From positions 1-54,964 of the forward strand of contig JASBNA010000124.1 in the NCBI GenBank assembly GCA_038087015.1: a stretch of DNA of 54,964 nucleotides. The letters are read 5' to 3'. The position numbers and the translations under genes were made by a program. Shown here piece after piece: positions 11,700 to 22,225 of the stretch. Each line of letters starts with the position of its first letter. Position 1 is the first letter of the stretch. Below the pieces are notes generated by a model. That model had not been told where the DNA came from, ran no database searches, and saw only the letters and a program-made list of their open reading frames with translations. The stretch is from Cerrena zonata (lineage: Eukaryota; Basidiomycota; Agaricomycetes; Polyporales; Cerrenaceae).

Positions 11700-13700
11700 T
11701 ATCTCAGTCGGCCCAACTGAATCGCAGCATGCATCCATGAGAGATAACAGTCCGGACCTAGTCGGTCCAACCAGCTTCAGCTATGCAAATGGGATAAATT
11801 CTAATTTAATCCAGTCAGTCCGACCGGGTCGAGGCATACAGACACAGTTCACTGGCAGTTGGGCCGACTGGATCGTCGCATACTGGCAAATCCCATGATA
11901 ATTTTAGCACAATTGGGCCAACTTGGTCGAGACATATGTACAGGATTAACCAAGTTGGCCCAACTAGGTTGAGACATGCGTAGAGGAGATATACCAGTAT
12001 TAACCCAGTCAGTCCGACCGGGTCGAGACATGCATAAAGTAGAAATGCTAGTGTCGGTCCAGTTGGCCCAACCAGGTCAAAACATGCGCAAAATAGAAAT
12101 ACCAGTATTAAGCCAGTTGGTCCGACCGGGTCGAGACACGCATAAAGTAGAAATGCTAGTGTTAGTCCAGTTGGTCCGACCGGGTTGAGACATGTGTAAA
12201 ATGGAAATGTCAGGTAAAAAGCCAGTTGGCCCAACCAGGTCGGAACATGCGCAAAATAGAAATACCAGTATTAAGCCAGTCAGCCCAACCAGGTCGAGAC
12301 ATGTGTAAAATAGAAATACCAGTATTAATCCAGTCAGTCCGACCGGGTCGAGATAGGTGTAAAATAGAGATACCAGTATTAAGCCAGTCAGTCCGACCGG
12401 GTCGAGACATAGGTAAAATAGAAATGTTAGTATTAGCCTAGTTGGTCCGACTAGGTCGAGACATGCGTAAAGGATAAATACTAGTATTAACCCAGTCAGT
12501 CCGACCGGGTCGAGACATGCATAAAGTAGAAATGCTAGTGTTAGTCCAGTTGGTCCGACCGGGTTGAGACATACGTAAAATAGAAATGCTAGTGTTAGTC
12601 CAGTTGGCCCAACCAGGTCAAGACACGTGCAAAAGAGAAATGCTAGTATTATCCCAGTTGGTCCGACCGGGTCGAGACATGCGTAAAATAGAAATGCTAG
12701 TGTTAGTCCAGTTGGTCCGACCGGGTTGAGACATGCGCAAAATAGAGATACCAGTATTAAGCCAGTTGGTCCGACCGGGTCGAGACATGCGTAGAGTAGA
12801 AATGCGAATGTTAGTCCAGTTGGTCCGACCGGGTCGAGACATGTGTAAAGCGGAAATGTCAGGTAAAAAGCCAGTTGGCCACACATGTGTAAAATGGAAA
12901 TGTCAGGTAAAAAGCCAGTTGGCCCAACCAGGTCGGAACATCCGCAAAATAGAGATACCAGTATTAAGCCAGTTGGTCCGACCGGGTCGAGACATGCGTA
13001 GAGTAGAAATGCTAGTGTTAGTCCAGTTGGTCCGACCGGGTCGAGACATGTGTAAAGCGGAAATGTCAGGTAAAAAGCCAGTTGGCCCAACCAGGTCGGA
13101 ACATGCGCAAAATAGAAATACCAGTATTAAGCCGGTTGGTCCGACTAGGTCGAGACATGCGTAGAGGAGAGATACCAGTATTAAGCCAATCGGTCCAACC
13201 ACATCGACTTATGCGGATGAAGGAAAGAGTGATTTCAGTTCAGTCAGTCCGACTGGCTCAAGGCATGTAGTCAAACTTCACACTTGCTTTACACGAGTCG
13301 GGCCAACCGGATAGAGGAAAGCGGATGCACTATGATCCAGTCAGGCAAACTGGCTGGCGGTATTCTGACTCACGAAGGGATGGCTTTAAGCCAGCCAGTC
13401 CAACTGACTCAAGGCCCACGAAGGGAATACCTATTAAATATGATGGAGTCTGCCCAACCGGATGGTATCACTCGTAATGCCTAACATTCCAGTCTGTCCA
13501 ACTCATCCGCATTCATTGAAAAATGACTACTATAGAATAATATAATACAGTTGGCCCAACTCACTCACGCATCATGCTATTCAAGTGCAAGCCAGGTGGG
13601 GCCAACTGGCTCGAGGCGTCCAGGTAGCAAGTCATAACCGATCGGCCCCAACTGGCTCGGAAACGATGAGTGTTTTCCCCCCAACTGGATCCGGGTACTA
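11700..13700. repeat. 54-bp minisatellite array, about 35-40 units
   Basis: The core from about 12,006 to 12,870 repeats at exactly 54 bp. Each unit starts CAGTTGGTCCGACCGGGTCG (or CAGTTGGCCCAACCAGGTCG), then continues GAGACATGCGTAAAATAGAA and a short variable tail. Units become more divergent and irregularly spaced toward both ends (11,700-11,960 and 13,185-13,700), as usual for an array homogenised at its centre. A shortened, fused unit is seen near 12,870-12,915. Most core units hold the dyad CGACC-G-GGTCG. Because 54 is a multiple of three, long open frames arise on both strands; I treat these as by-products. The array probably belongs to the right side of the transposon. Confidence 0.9.
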
Positions 13701-13837
13701 CGAGGAAAGAGCACTGAAGGGGCTGTCTGGTCAAGGATCTCCTCTTCTGTAGAAACCACCCGATCGAGATCGGGCTGTATCACGACGTTTACTGCAGCCC
13801 TGGTGTCGTCCTGATCACTCAGACCATCTTCAATCTC

Positions 13838-15739
13838 ATGCAAACTGACGAGAAGACGGATGAAGGTGACCCGTACCCTACCTCTGGCATCAAATGGACC
13901 GATCTCTTCAGCATTTTCGAGTTCAAGACATCTCATGACAGGATATACAGAGACATGGCTGTCAGTGAATGGTGCCGTAGACAGAATATAACGGAAGATA
14001 ATCTCATGTCAGAAAAGAAACTGAAAGATTTGCCATTACCCAAGGTACGCTGTTGGTACTAGCTGGCTGAAGTTGTTTGCTACGATCCTAATTGTGAATT
14101 CCTAGGCTGAAAGTTCTAACAAGGCCCTGGTTTCTCTTCCGCCATGTGGAGGTTCACAGGATATTCCTCGTCTTCAGCCTGCTCGCCCTCCGAAACGCCC
14201 AGCAGCTAGCCATGCCGATCCTATCATCACCAAAAAGAGACGGACGCAATCCCCTGCCCCACAGATTGAACCCAACACACCGTTGTTCGAGACTCCGGCG
14301 AAATACGAGACTAAGATGGCTAGTTACGCGGCGGAGATGCTCTCTAGTACAAATGGGACGCGTAGCCACTTCTTTCAGTGTTTGATTGAAGGGGATATCG
14401 CCAGGTTTCACTATAGCGACCCCACTGGAATCGTATGGTCGACTCAATTCTCATGGATCCGAAATCTGGAGAAGTTTGCTGCTATCCTTCTTGCGATCGC
14501 TTACTGTGACCATGAACGCCTCGGTATGACTGTGCCTGGTCTCACCCCTCCCGAGCCTAAGACGAGCATTCCCAAGTCCCTCTCTATCCCACCGGTCTCT
14601 CTTAAAGGTTACTACCTTGACATGGACTACAACGGCACGACGGCGCGTGTCACCCTCAGTGAACCGATCTACATTCAATACAGTCTGGTTGGTCGCGATA
14701 CCTGCATATATGAAGCATTGACCTCTGTGCCCATTTCAGGATGTCCGGAGCTCGTGATTAAGATATCTATGCAGTTCCATACTCGGGAGCCCGAAGTAGA
14801 ACTCCTGCTGAAGGCGAGAGCAGCTGGTGTTGGAGATCATCTCCCAGAGCCGCACATGTGGTCCACTCGAGGTCAGCAGTGGTGCTCTTCCAAGGGTGTC
14901 TGGGGAGTGCTGTACCCGAATAATGCAATGACGGAGTACAAATCACGTATACAGGACATCATAGTGCTTACTCGGCACAAACCACTCGAGAAGGCTCTTA
15001 CTCCACAGAATATGTACTCTTTATTCAATCAACTTTTCGGTGGTACATATCTCTATCTCATCTGAACTTTACCATTCGCTGATGTTTACGATGCTCTTTA
15101 GTTCTTCACCACCTTCGCTACGACGCTCTCATGCTCCACTGCGACATCAGTCCTAATAACCTTATGTGCGAGGTGTTGACTGAAGCCGACGGCACCGAAG
15201 TCTTCATGCTGATTCTCATTGACATCGACCTAGCTATTTCTTTCGACAAGGATGGGAATCCAACAGGCGAAAAGTCCAAGCACCACACCGGAACACTTCC
15301 CTTCATGGCTATTGATCTACTCGAAAACACAGAGTGCACGCGCTGTCTTCGACACGACTTTGAAAGCGTGTTCTATGTCGCTCTTTGGTTTCTCATCAAG
15401 TCGAAAGATACGTTCACCAGATGGGAAAGCCTCGAACGCAACCAAGTACACGATGCTAAGTGTGTGCTATGGGGCAGTGGTAAAAGGGGTCTCCGTCAAA
15501 GTATCTATGGGGAATTCCAACTCGCCGACAGTTTCTCAGCTTATGAACCATGGATTCTCCGCATGTGGGAGGTATTTGATGATGGTAATAAAGCATATAT
15601 CGCTAATTATATCGCTAATTATAAAAAAACGAACTTCGACATGGAAACTCTAGGTGGGCAGGTAACACATGCCAACATGAAGGCCGCCTTAGAAAGTATT
15701 CGGCACGAACTTGAAGCAGCTATACCAGGTCTTCTCTAG
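13838..15739 (+). CDS. FunK1-like protein kinase, N-terminus apparently incomplete
   Basis: Exons 13838-14044, 14106-15042 and 15102-15739 encode 593 residues. FunK1 is a fungal-specific, expanded protein-kinase family. The catalytic loop is HCDISPNNL (HRD replaced by HCD, as common here) and the DFG-like metal motif is IDIDLA. A glycine-threonine activation segment, HTGTLPFMAIDLL, follows. The third exon carries the C-lobe. The second intron's donor may be 15040 or 15043; both keep frame. The reading frame stays open and protein-like upstream of the first ATG back to about 13,717, encoding a stretch like VKDLLFCRNHPIEIGLYHDV, then meets the minisatellite. Family members usually have about 100 more N-terminal residues, so the 5' end may have been lost to, or lie beyond, the transposon and its array. 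Confidence 0.8.
15597..15620. repeat. 12-bp tandem duplication inside the kinase gene
   Basis: Two perfect copies of ATATCGCTAATT lie side by side and add a repeated IANY to the kinase C-lobe without breaking the frame. Confidence 0.85.
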
Positions 15740-16260
15740 ATCACTATTCGTGCCATATATTATATCACAATCGTCAATATTAATCGACTTCGAGATTTTG
15801 ATTGTCATTGGCCTTAAGGTCACACCGCAGGAAACGGGTCTGCAACGCCTCGTGGTTGAGACATCACAAGTAGCAAGAACGGCATGTCCTTAGAGTATGG
15901 AACGATACCGTAGAAATAAAGACTACATTTAGCCGAGTAAATCGCAAGTTTAACTGGGTGATATGACTGACACCTTTCCCAGTTGACATTGGACATGGAG
16001 TTGTACTGCGGCTAGTTTAAATACGGTAAACCTCCAGCAGTATTTTCCCAAAACATATGACGTTTGGCATATTCGTAAGGCACGACTATGGAGAAATATT
16101 GACACATTTTACGAGCTCAAAGTTGTCTGAAAAACACCATCCAATGATTCTCTAAAAGAGGGTACAGTTATTAAGTAACACTGTCGTCACACCTAGCATT
16201 TATTCTACTCATACTCTACATGAAAAATATCTCCTTCCATCGGAGCTTGCACTAAAGTAA
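15740..16260. other. intergenic, nothing recognised
   Basis: About 520 bp between the convergent kinase and proline-rich genes. I see only A/T-rich sequence and no supported gene. Confidence 0.5.
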
Positions 16261-17350
16261 TCAGAATCGTTCAGCACGGCTGAAGAGACGCTTGCGGGGT
16301 TGTCTAGGGGGCTGGTTGTTATTGTTGTTGTTAGGAGGAGCCTGAGGAGGAGGGTTCTGATTGTTAGGAGGGGGAGGAGCAGGACCATTGTTAGGGCCGT
16401 TGTTGTTGTTGGGACCGTTCGCGTTAGGAGGTGGGGCGTTCGGACCATTGTTGAAAGCACGGGCAAACGGCTTGGGAGGCGGGTTGAAAGGTGGTGGAGG
16501 GATCGGACCGTTATCGAAGGCACGAGGGAATGGTTTGGGAGCATGAGGATCGATCGGAGCATTGTGGGGAGGAGGAGGAATGTCCAATGCACGAGGCGCG
16601 GGCCTGAAAGGGCTCGGAGGAGGAACGTCCTTGGGTGGGTTAGGTGGAGGTGGGTGAGGTCCATCATTCAATGCACGAGGCGCAGGCTTCGGAGGAGGGG
16701 GAGGAGCATCGTGAGGTGGGGGTGGGATGTCGAATGCCCGAGGTGCAGGCCTGAGAGGGCTCGGGGGAGGAGCATCCTTGGGCGGGTTAGGTGGTGGTGG
16801 GTGAGGACCATCATCGAAGGCACGAGGCGCAGGTCGAGGAGGAGGAGGACTGTTGTCTGGAGCATGCTGAGGTGGAGGTGGGTTGCCTGGGCGGTCGTTG
16901 AATGCACGAGGTGCGGGCTTAGGAGGAGAAGGAGGATGCGGGGCACCCGGTCCATCCTGGGGTGGAGGAGGGTGGTTGAGGGCACGCGGAGACGGATTAG
17001 TGGCCGCCGCCTGGACGACTGGAGCGACGCAGGTGAGCTTCCCGTTCTGGTCAACACAAGCTATAGAAATGGATCAGGATCAGGTTGCTGAATAACATTT
17101 ATGCGACTTACTGCCAGTAACAATGGGAGCACCGTTGGAAGAGAATTGACAAGTGGCGCCGAGGTTTGGGTTAGCATTGATGGAAGCACCACAAGCAGAA
17201 ACTATGAGATGAAATCATTTAGTATAATCGAACGAAATCGTAATGAGAAGCAATCATACCTGGGTCAGTAGCAAGTAAAGGGGCTGCCTGAGCCTGGCCG
17301 ATGAGCATCGCTGCTGCAACGGCGAAGGAAATGAAGCGCGAAGAGAACAT
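16261..17350 (-). CDS. secreted proline-rich repeat protein 1
   Basis: Three exons (17350-17260, 17201-17112, 17060-16261) encode 326 residues. A signal peptide ends near AQA/AP around residue 22 (MFSSRFISFAVAAAMLIGQA). Next comes a small four-cysteine domain (SACGAS, ATCQFS, GTCVDQNGKLTCVAP), shared with the paralogue at 23,508-24,248. The remainder is low complexity, with eight copies of a motif like PRAF(N/D) or PRAL(N/D) followed by proline runs, for example PAPRAFDDGPHPPPP. The tail is Asn-rich and then basic (RKRLFSRAERF). It is probably secreted and wall-associated or processed; it could also be a repeat-type peptide precursor, but dibasic sites between the repeats are missing. A TATA box lies about 130 bp upstream of the ATG. 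Exon phases match the paralogue exactly. Confidence 0.85.
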
Positions 17351-18711
17351 ATTGAGTGAGTGTTTGAAAGAAGTGAAAGTCGAAGATTTGAAGATTTGAA
17401 GATGAAGTTCTAGATGTGTAAAAGAAAGGAGAAAGTCGCTGTTTGATGACCTTTCCTCTCAGTCCTCGTCCATCTTATATACTTCGAGGCTCTCGCTATT
17501 TCAAGAAGCCATCAGACATACAACACACAACTCACCGCCGCACGAACGGACATACCTATGACGTTTCCAAGCACTGCTCAGAGATGTAGGTAACGAGGGA
17601 TACGACTGTTGCATGTATACATGCATGTCCTCACGCTCCGGCGGAATGAATATAAATGGAACTGTTCACTTGAACTTCCATTTTTGTATTCTGCCGGTGA
17701 GAGTGTACTCTAACGTAGCGATATGGCAATGCCAGAAGCATACCCTGCTCGGAGGCTAACTGGTGCTTTTTTTCAGCACCGAACATAAACCCAATACGAT
17801 GACAAGCCTGTACCCACCATTGTTTGTTTTTGTAGACTCAGGCTTCCGATCAGGACTTAGGCATTGCAGCCAATAGAATCGCACCATGACGGCTATGCCC
17901 GCAGCAGTCGGTTTGGGAAGATTGGCGCGATCAGTCGGATCACCTTCCAAGTCGGTATGTGCTGCGTGAATCTAAATCAGAATTATTTGAATAAGGAGCT
18001 TTACAATGTAGCAACATCCATGCATCTGGCATGTGCAGCATCCTACGGTTAGAGGCTTTAAACTATAGGGTGGCAACAACACGAAGTAGCGCCATCCGTC
18101 AAGCGGTGGAGACAGTGGCCCGCAGCACTCGACCACTCACTTCTCAATCAGCAGCTGCGGGGAATAATGTAGAATCGGCTGGACACAGATGGTATTGGAT
18201 AAACCAGGATAGTTCGCCATAGTAGCATAACGTGAGTTACAGTTCGATACCCGCCATGAGATGGATCAGTACCCATGAGGGTTCGGAATCGGATTATCAG
18301 AAGTACTAAGGAGGCAAGGTGTGTGAGACTGGGCTCGTACGTCCATGCAAAAGATTCGGAGTGTTGAGATGGAGGAGTTGTGACTGCTGCGGCATATCAT
18401 CAATTGATTGTGTTGACATGTTTGGTTCAGAGGCGTTTGCCTTATTTGGATAGAATTTGTCCCTTGTCATAAATAGTCTCGTACCAGACCGTAAATAGAT
18501 CAATATTGATGATACAGACAGTGTAATAATAGAATGTGGTGCATGGGCAAGATGACTGCAATGAGTTACAGAAAGGCGTGAATGCGAAAAGTTTAGTCGA
18601 TGATGGTTTGGGTACCAACAAGTCACACAGTGAACGAGTGGTCTAACATTGATTCTTACACATTGAACATACTAATTACAGATATACAATGGAGCAGTTG
18701 GTTTGATTTAT
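17351..18711. other. intergenic, holds a degenerate paralogous segment
   Basis: Apart from the proline-rich promoter, I see no gene I can support. The part from about 17,860 to 18,150 shows interrupted, collinear similarity to about 24,810-25,190 upstream of the second proline-rich gene, for example CACCTTCC, TCAGAAT, GAGGCTT and GAGACAGT in the same order. This may be an old duplicate of an unknown gene. Confidence 0.4.
17475..17481 (-). promoter_or_regulatory. TATA box of proline-rich gene 1
   Basis: TATATAA on the minus strand, about 125-130 bp upstream of the ATG. The leader just before the ATG (TCAAACACTCACTCAA) is nearly shared with the paralogue at 24.2 kb. Confidence 0.6.
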
Positions 18712-19884
18712 CTATTTTCTAGCAGCCGTGGTACCGTTCTTTTCATCTGTAGTCTTCGCTTCCTGAATCCTCCTCTCCCGGTCCACATTAATTTCATCCA
18801 ATATGGCTTTCCCGCCGCTCTCCAGCAAAACCTTGGCCAACTTGGCCCCCAGATCCTCTGCATCACCCAAGCCCCTTACATCACCCTCCAACGTATGTTG
18901 TACATGCTTCGTCGCATCAATCGATGTGATACAACCGGTGATCTTCAAGAACCCATTCTTATTCCCTACGAGTTTTGAGAGTTCAGTGTGGATACCGACA
19001 GGGACACTACATCCTCCTTCGAGGACTCGAAGGCAAGCACGTTCGGCTGCACAACGCCATTCTGTTTCCCAGTGCGTGATAGCCCGACAAAACTCCTTGG
19101 CTGCGTGATCGTCGGAGCGAATCTCGAGAGCGAGTGCACCTTGGGAAACGGCGTAAAAAAGTATTGGGGGATGGAGGTCTGTAGTAATTCTGGATCCCCA
19201 TCCAAGACGAACAAGTCCGGCTTTTGCGAGGATGAGTCCGGTATAAGGACCGTCTTCAGCATCTAATTTGGTCAGTCGGGTGTCTCTAAATTGAATTTAT
19301 TTAATGATTAGTGGGGAGTTGGCTATACGCTCGCGAATGTACGACCCACAGGTTCCCTCGCTAGGATCGTCAACTTTATGAGTTCCGAGGAGCAGAAACA
19401 AATGATTTAAATGAACTTCACACACCACATCCATGAAGACCAGCCCGGGAAACAGCCTCTTCAACTGAGCTACTCTTCTCACACTACTCGTGCCAACGAC
19501 ACTACCTTTCGGAAATTCCTCCAACGACTTGTATGCAAGTCCCTTCTTGACCACCAGACTATCGAAGGGATCCTCCCGCTCCAATACTCCAGCGATCTCA
19601 CATCCATCAGGTAAAACGGTCGGGACATCCTTATAACAGTGCACTAGCATATCCACAGCACTCTCTTTGAGTGCGACTTCGAGTTCCCCTGTCCATAGAG
19701 ACTTTCCTCCTAGTAAATAGAGCGCCTGGGATTGATTATGATCGCCCGAGGTGGTTGTGAAGAAAGTATCAAAAGTTGTCGTTGTCGAAGCGAAGGCTTC
19801 CGTTAGGGTATCCCGTACAGTATTGGTTTGAACCCGGGCAAGTTGGGAGGATCGTGAAGCGAGAATGAACCTTCGAGACGTCAT
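18712..19884 (-). CDS. HEM3: porphobilinogen deaminase (hydroxymethylbilane synthase)
   Basis: Catalyses the condensation of four porphobilinogen units to hydroxymethylbilane in haem synthesis. Exons 19884-19426, 19360-19350 and 19285-18712 give 347 residues. Family landmarks are the N-terminal ASRSSQLARVQTNTV, the catalytic aspartate in HCYKDVPT (usually HSLKDVPT), RGNLDTRLTKLD, and the cofactor-binding cysteine in LEGGCSVPVG. The middle exon is only 11 nt (19350-19360). It supplies RGN and two bases of the next codon, and without it the conserved RGN-DTR motif is lost. The third exon reads through without the intron one might expect near 18,970. It is a housekeeping gene lying between the proline-rich and S33 genes and gives no sign of cluster membership. 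Confidence 0.92.
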
Positions 19885-20421
19885 GAGGTACGAAAAGACG
19901 GGTCCAGAGATGAAAACAGAGACAGGGCTTGTGAAGGATCTGCGGTAAGATGATACATCTTATATGTAGTGTGTACTGTGAAAGATTATCTAGGGAACTC
20001 GACGTACTAGAGCAGCGCCATATCCGGAAAATCCCGCCTCTCCGATTATTGGCTTCTCATTGGCAACCTCATAACCAACAGTACTAATAAGTACTCGATC
20101 GACTGTTCAGAGGTATCGGTTCAGAGGTATCGACGCATCCCGTCCGCCATACAAAACTCAAATTGGGTATACTTAATCATTTGCCCTGCAAGACGCAAGC
20201 ACTGAGTGGTCTCATACGTAGGTGACTGCTACTAGCAACTACTAATAACCCCACACTCTAACAACATCAGTTTCAAACAAGAATATCTGCTTTCAATCGT
20301 ACACAATATTCGTAATGGCTAAGTATTTTTACATTCCGTCTAATAATCTTCTTTGTCAGAATACAACATCACTCAAGCTGATTTACAACGCTACAACATT
20401 CACGTCCCGTACGTAAGACTA
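19885..20421. other. intergenic, with a 14-bp direct repeat
   Basis: Contains the HEM3 upstream region and a perfect tandem copy of GTTCAGAGGTATCG at 20105-20132. No gene is seen. Confidence 0.5.
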
Positions 20422-21361
20422 TTACAATGCAAGAAAATCGTCAACTAACTTCATGTACTTCTCACGTACTTCCCAAAACGGGCAGTGTGCAACGCCATCC
20501 AGCGCAATCCACTTGATTTTACTGATGTGGTCAAAGAATGGTTGGACGACGAAGTCTTGGGAGATGTCCATCGAACCGTTGATCAACAAAGTCGATGGAC
20601 GAACGAGATGAAGGCGATCAATAATTGACCAACCCTCCAACATCCTTCATAATCATATATCAGCCAATGATCTTGAAAGCGAGTGTAACAGATATCTACC
20701 CTGAAGCGACGATAGCAGAATTCCCTTCGGGCCCGAATACCCACTCGATGGAATCAACATAATCCTTGGGTCGAGGTTCAATAGGGCAAGCATGCACGCC
20801 TTGGAACTTCTGCAACGCAGGACGGTATCGCTCTGGATCTGCCATACCATTTGCCAAGGCTTCTTGGATATCGGCAGGGAAAGTTTGCACCAGCTGTTTC
20901 ATTGACTCTTTCCAAAGCGAGAACGCTGCGAGAGTGTTGGAAAGCACCAGGTTCCGCAGTCCGGCAGGCTGCTTTCTGACTTCAAACTCGGTAGCGAGGA
21001 TACCTCCCCAAGAGTGACCATAGAGATCAAAAGACTCCGAGATACCAAAGTGTTTGAGAAGGTTCTCAAGCTCTTCAACAAAGATCTCAGCGGACCAAAA
21101 TGTCTTCGGTTTGTCCTTGATATGCGTCGAGCGAGCATTGCCGACTTGATCATAGAAAATGGTTGGGATATTGGCGAGAGGAGTGAGATCTGACATGGGA
21201 ATGAGGTAGTCATGGGACATCCCAGGGCCGCCGTGTAGGACGACGAGAGGCGTACGAGAGCTGTTCTTGATGTCTCCGTAGACCTTGTACCATGTCTGAT
21301 ACGTTTCTCCCTGGTAAGTGAAGTCAATGGTACCCTCTTCAGTCGGATTAATGGTGGCCAT
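20422..21361 (-). CDS. proline iminopeptidase-like alpha/beta hydrolase (S33), intact copy
   Basis: Exons 21361-20700 and 20644-20422 encode 294 residues. S33 prolyl aminopeptidases remove N-terminal proline; relatives hydrolyse amino acid amides. The oxyanion-hole region is VVLHGGPGMSHDY, the nucleophile is S117 in YGHSWGG, a likely acid is D247 or D251 (NGSMDISQD), and the histidine is H274 in GVAHCPFW. No signal peptide is present, so it is probably cytosolic. It stands divergently, about 0.86 kb from a UstYa-like gene. A nearly identical copy sits at 48,946-49,887, next to another UstYa-like gene in inverted order, and that copy is broken. A more distant, secreted relative is at 25,509-26,575. 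Confidence 0.88.
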
Positions 21362-22225
21362 AGTGAGTTAATCTATCAGTAGTAAAGACTTTAGAGGCAT
21401 AAAAGAGTCAGTATAACTGGTTACTTACTTCTAAGAGATATCGGGGGAAACAATCGGGGAGGTCGAAAATTGATAAGATAAGTCAGACACTAATGTAGGC
21501 CAGGGATGCTGACTCGGATTAGTTATAGAAGCCGGCATGGCTACCTCAAGTTCGAAGTAGAGAAGGAACAAACACCCTTGATGCACACGCAACTTTACCA
21601 GTCAATAGGCTCAACTCCGACACTATGCCGAAATGGGTCTGATTAGGTACATACTGCCATCCAGCCTGCCAATATTCCGTCGGATGTCATCCGAATTTCA
21701 ATATGGTTCCTTCACCCAGATAAACCGCATATTGAGTACACAAGTAATTCCGAGCAAGAAGACTGTGATCTGCTTGGTATTCAGAAATACGGACTTCATG
21801 GTGGACCCGAAAGTGTCATTCTCTGTAAGAATGGCTAGTAACGTCAGGCCATGGTAACGGCCAAACTGGTCGCCCTAAACAAGATCACCCAGACTCAGAT
21901 CTTAGGTCGAGCGTCTGGCCAGAACCCTGTTCTGATGTTCAAACCTTCTCCATATCGCAACAGTACAGTATTTCCGCCGGGCCTTCGAACGATTCGGAGA
22001 ATGCGAATAGAATAGGATCGTGGGTTTCGTTTGTTTGTACTTGTTCTCGAAGGAGAAGGCCAAGAAGATGACGCCCGAGTCAAGGTTTCAAAAAATAGGA
22101 AGAGCTGTTGAAGGGTAATGAATGAATCGCCGACCGAGCGTTGCCGATAGCTTCATAGTTGGGAATGCGACCGTTCAAGATGTACGTTTTTGGTCCTCTC
22201 ATCCGTCCGTCTCGCGTTCGTTGAC
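21362..22225. other. intergenic between divergent S33 and UstYa-like genes
   Basis: Presumed promoter region for both genes. I recognise no further gene; the short open frames do not resemble a known family. Confidence 0.5.

Larger units (their letters stand above)
1..13700 (+). mobile_element. KDZ-type DNA transposon with TET/JBP cargo, left end outside window
   Basis: The element is defined by a complete KDZ transposase gene, a TET/JBP dioxygenase gene immediately upstream and three unrecognised genes, packed closely and all open when spliced. The hexamer CCGGAT/ATCCGG occurs roughly fifty times in the first 11.6 kb by my manual count, but only about ten times in the remaining 41 kb, so composition also marks the element. 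The association of KDZ transposons with TET/JBP genes in basidiomycetes is established (Iyer and colleagues, 2014). The right limit is inferred from the end of the minisatellite near 13,700, where a host-like kinase begins. I saw no terminal inverted repeat or target-site duplication, since the left end is missing. Intact reading frames suggest a young, possibly active copy. Confidence 0.8.

Noticed and set aside
12006..13190. CRISPR-like array
   Set aside because: The repeats are directly adjacent with degenerate tails, not conserved repeats separated by unique spacers, and the genome is fungal.
11815..13202. Long open frames in the minisatellite on both strands (up to 337 codons, such as 12,077-13,090 minus)
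   Set aside because: The 54-bp period is a multiple of three, so any frame free of stops in one unit stays open across the array. The encoded 18-residue repeats show no protein-like features beyond this.
16300..17091. Plus-strand Arg-rich open frame of 263 codons
   Set aside because: It is the antisense shadow of the proline-rich repeat gene; CCN codons read backwards give Arg and Gly.
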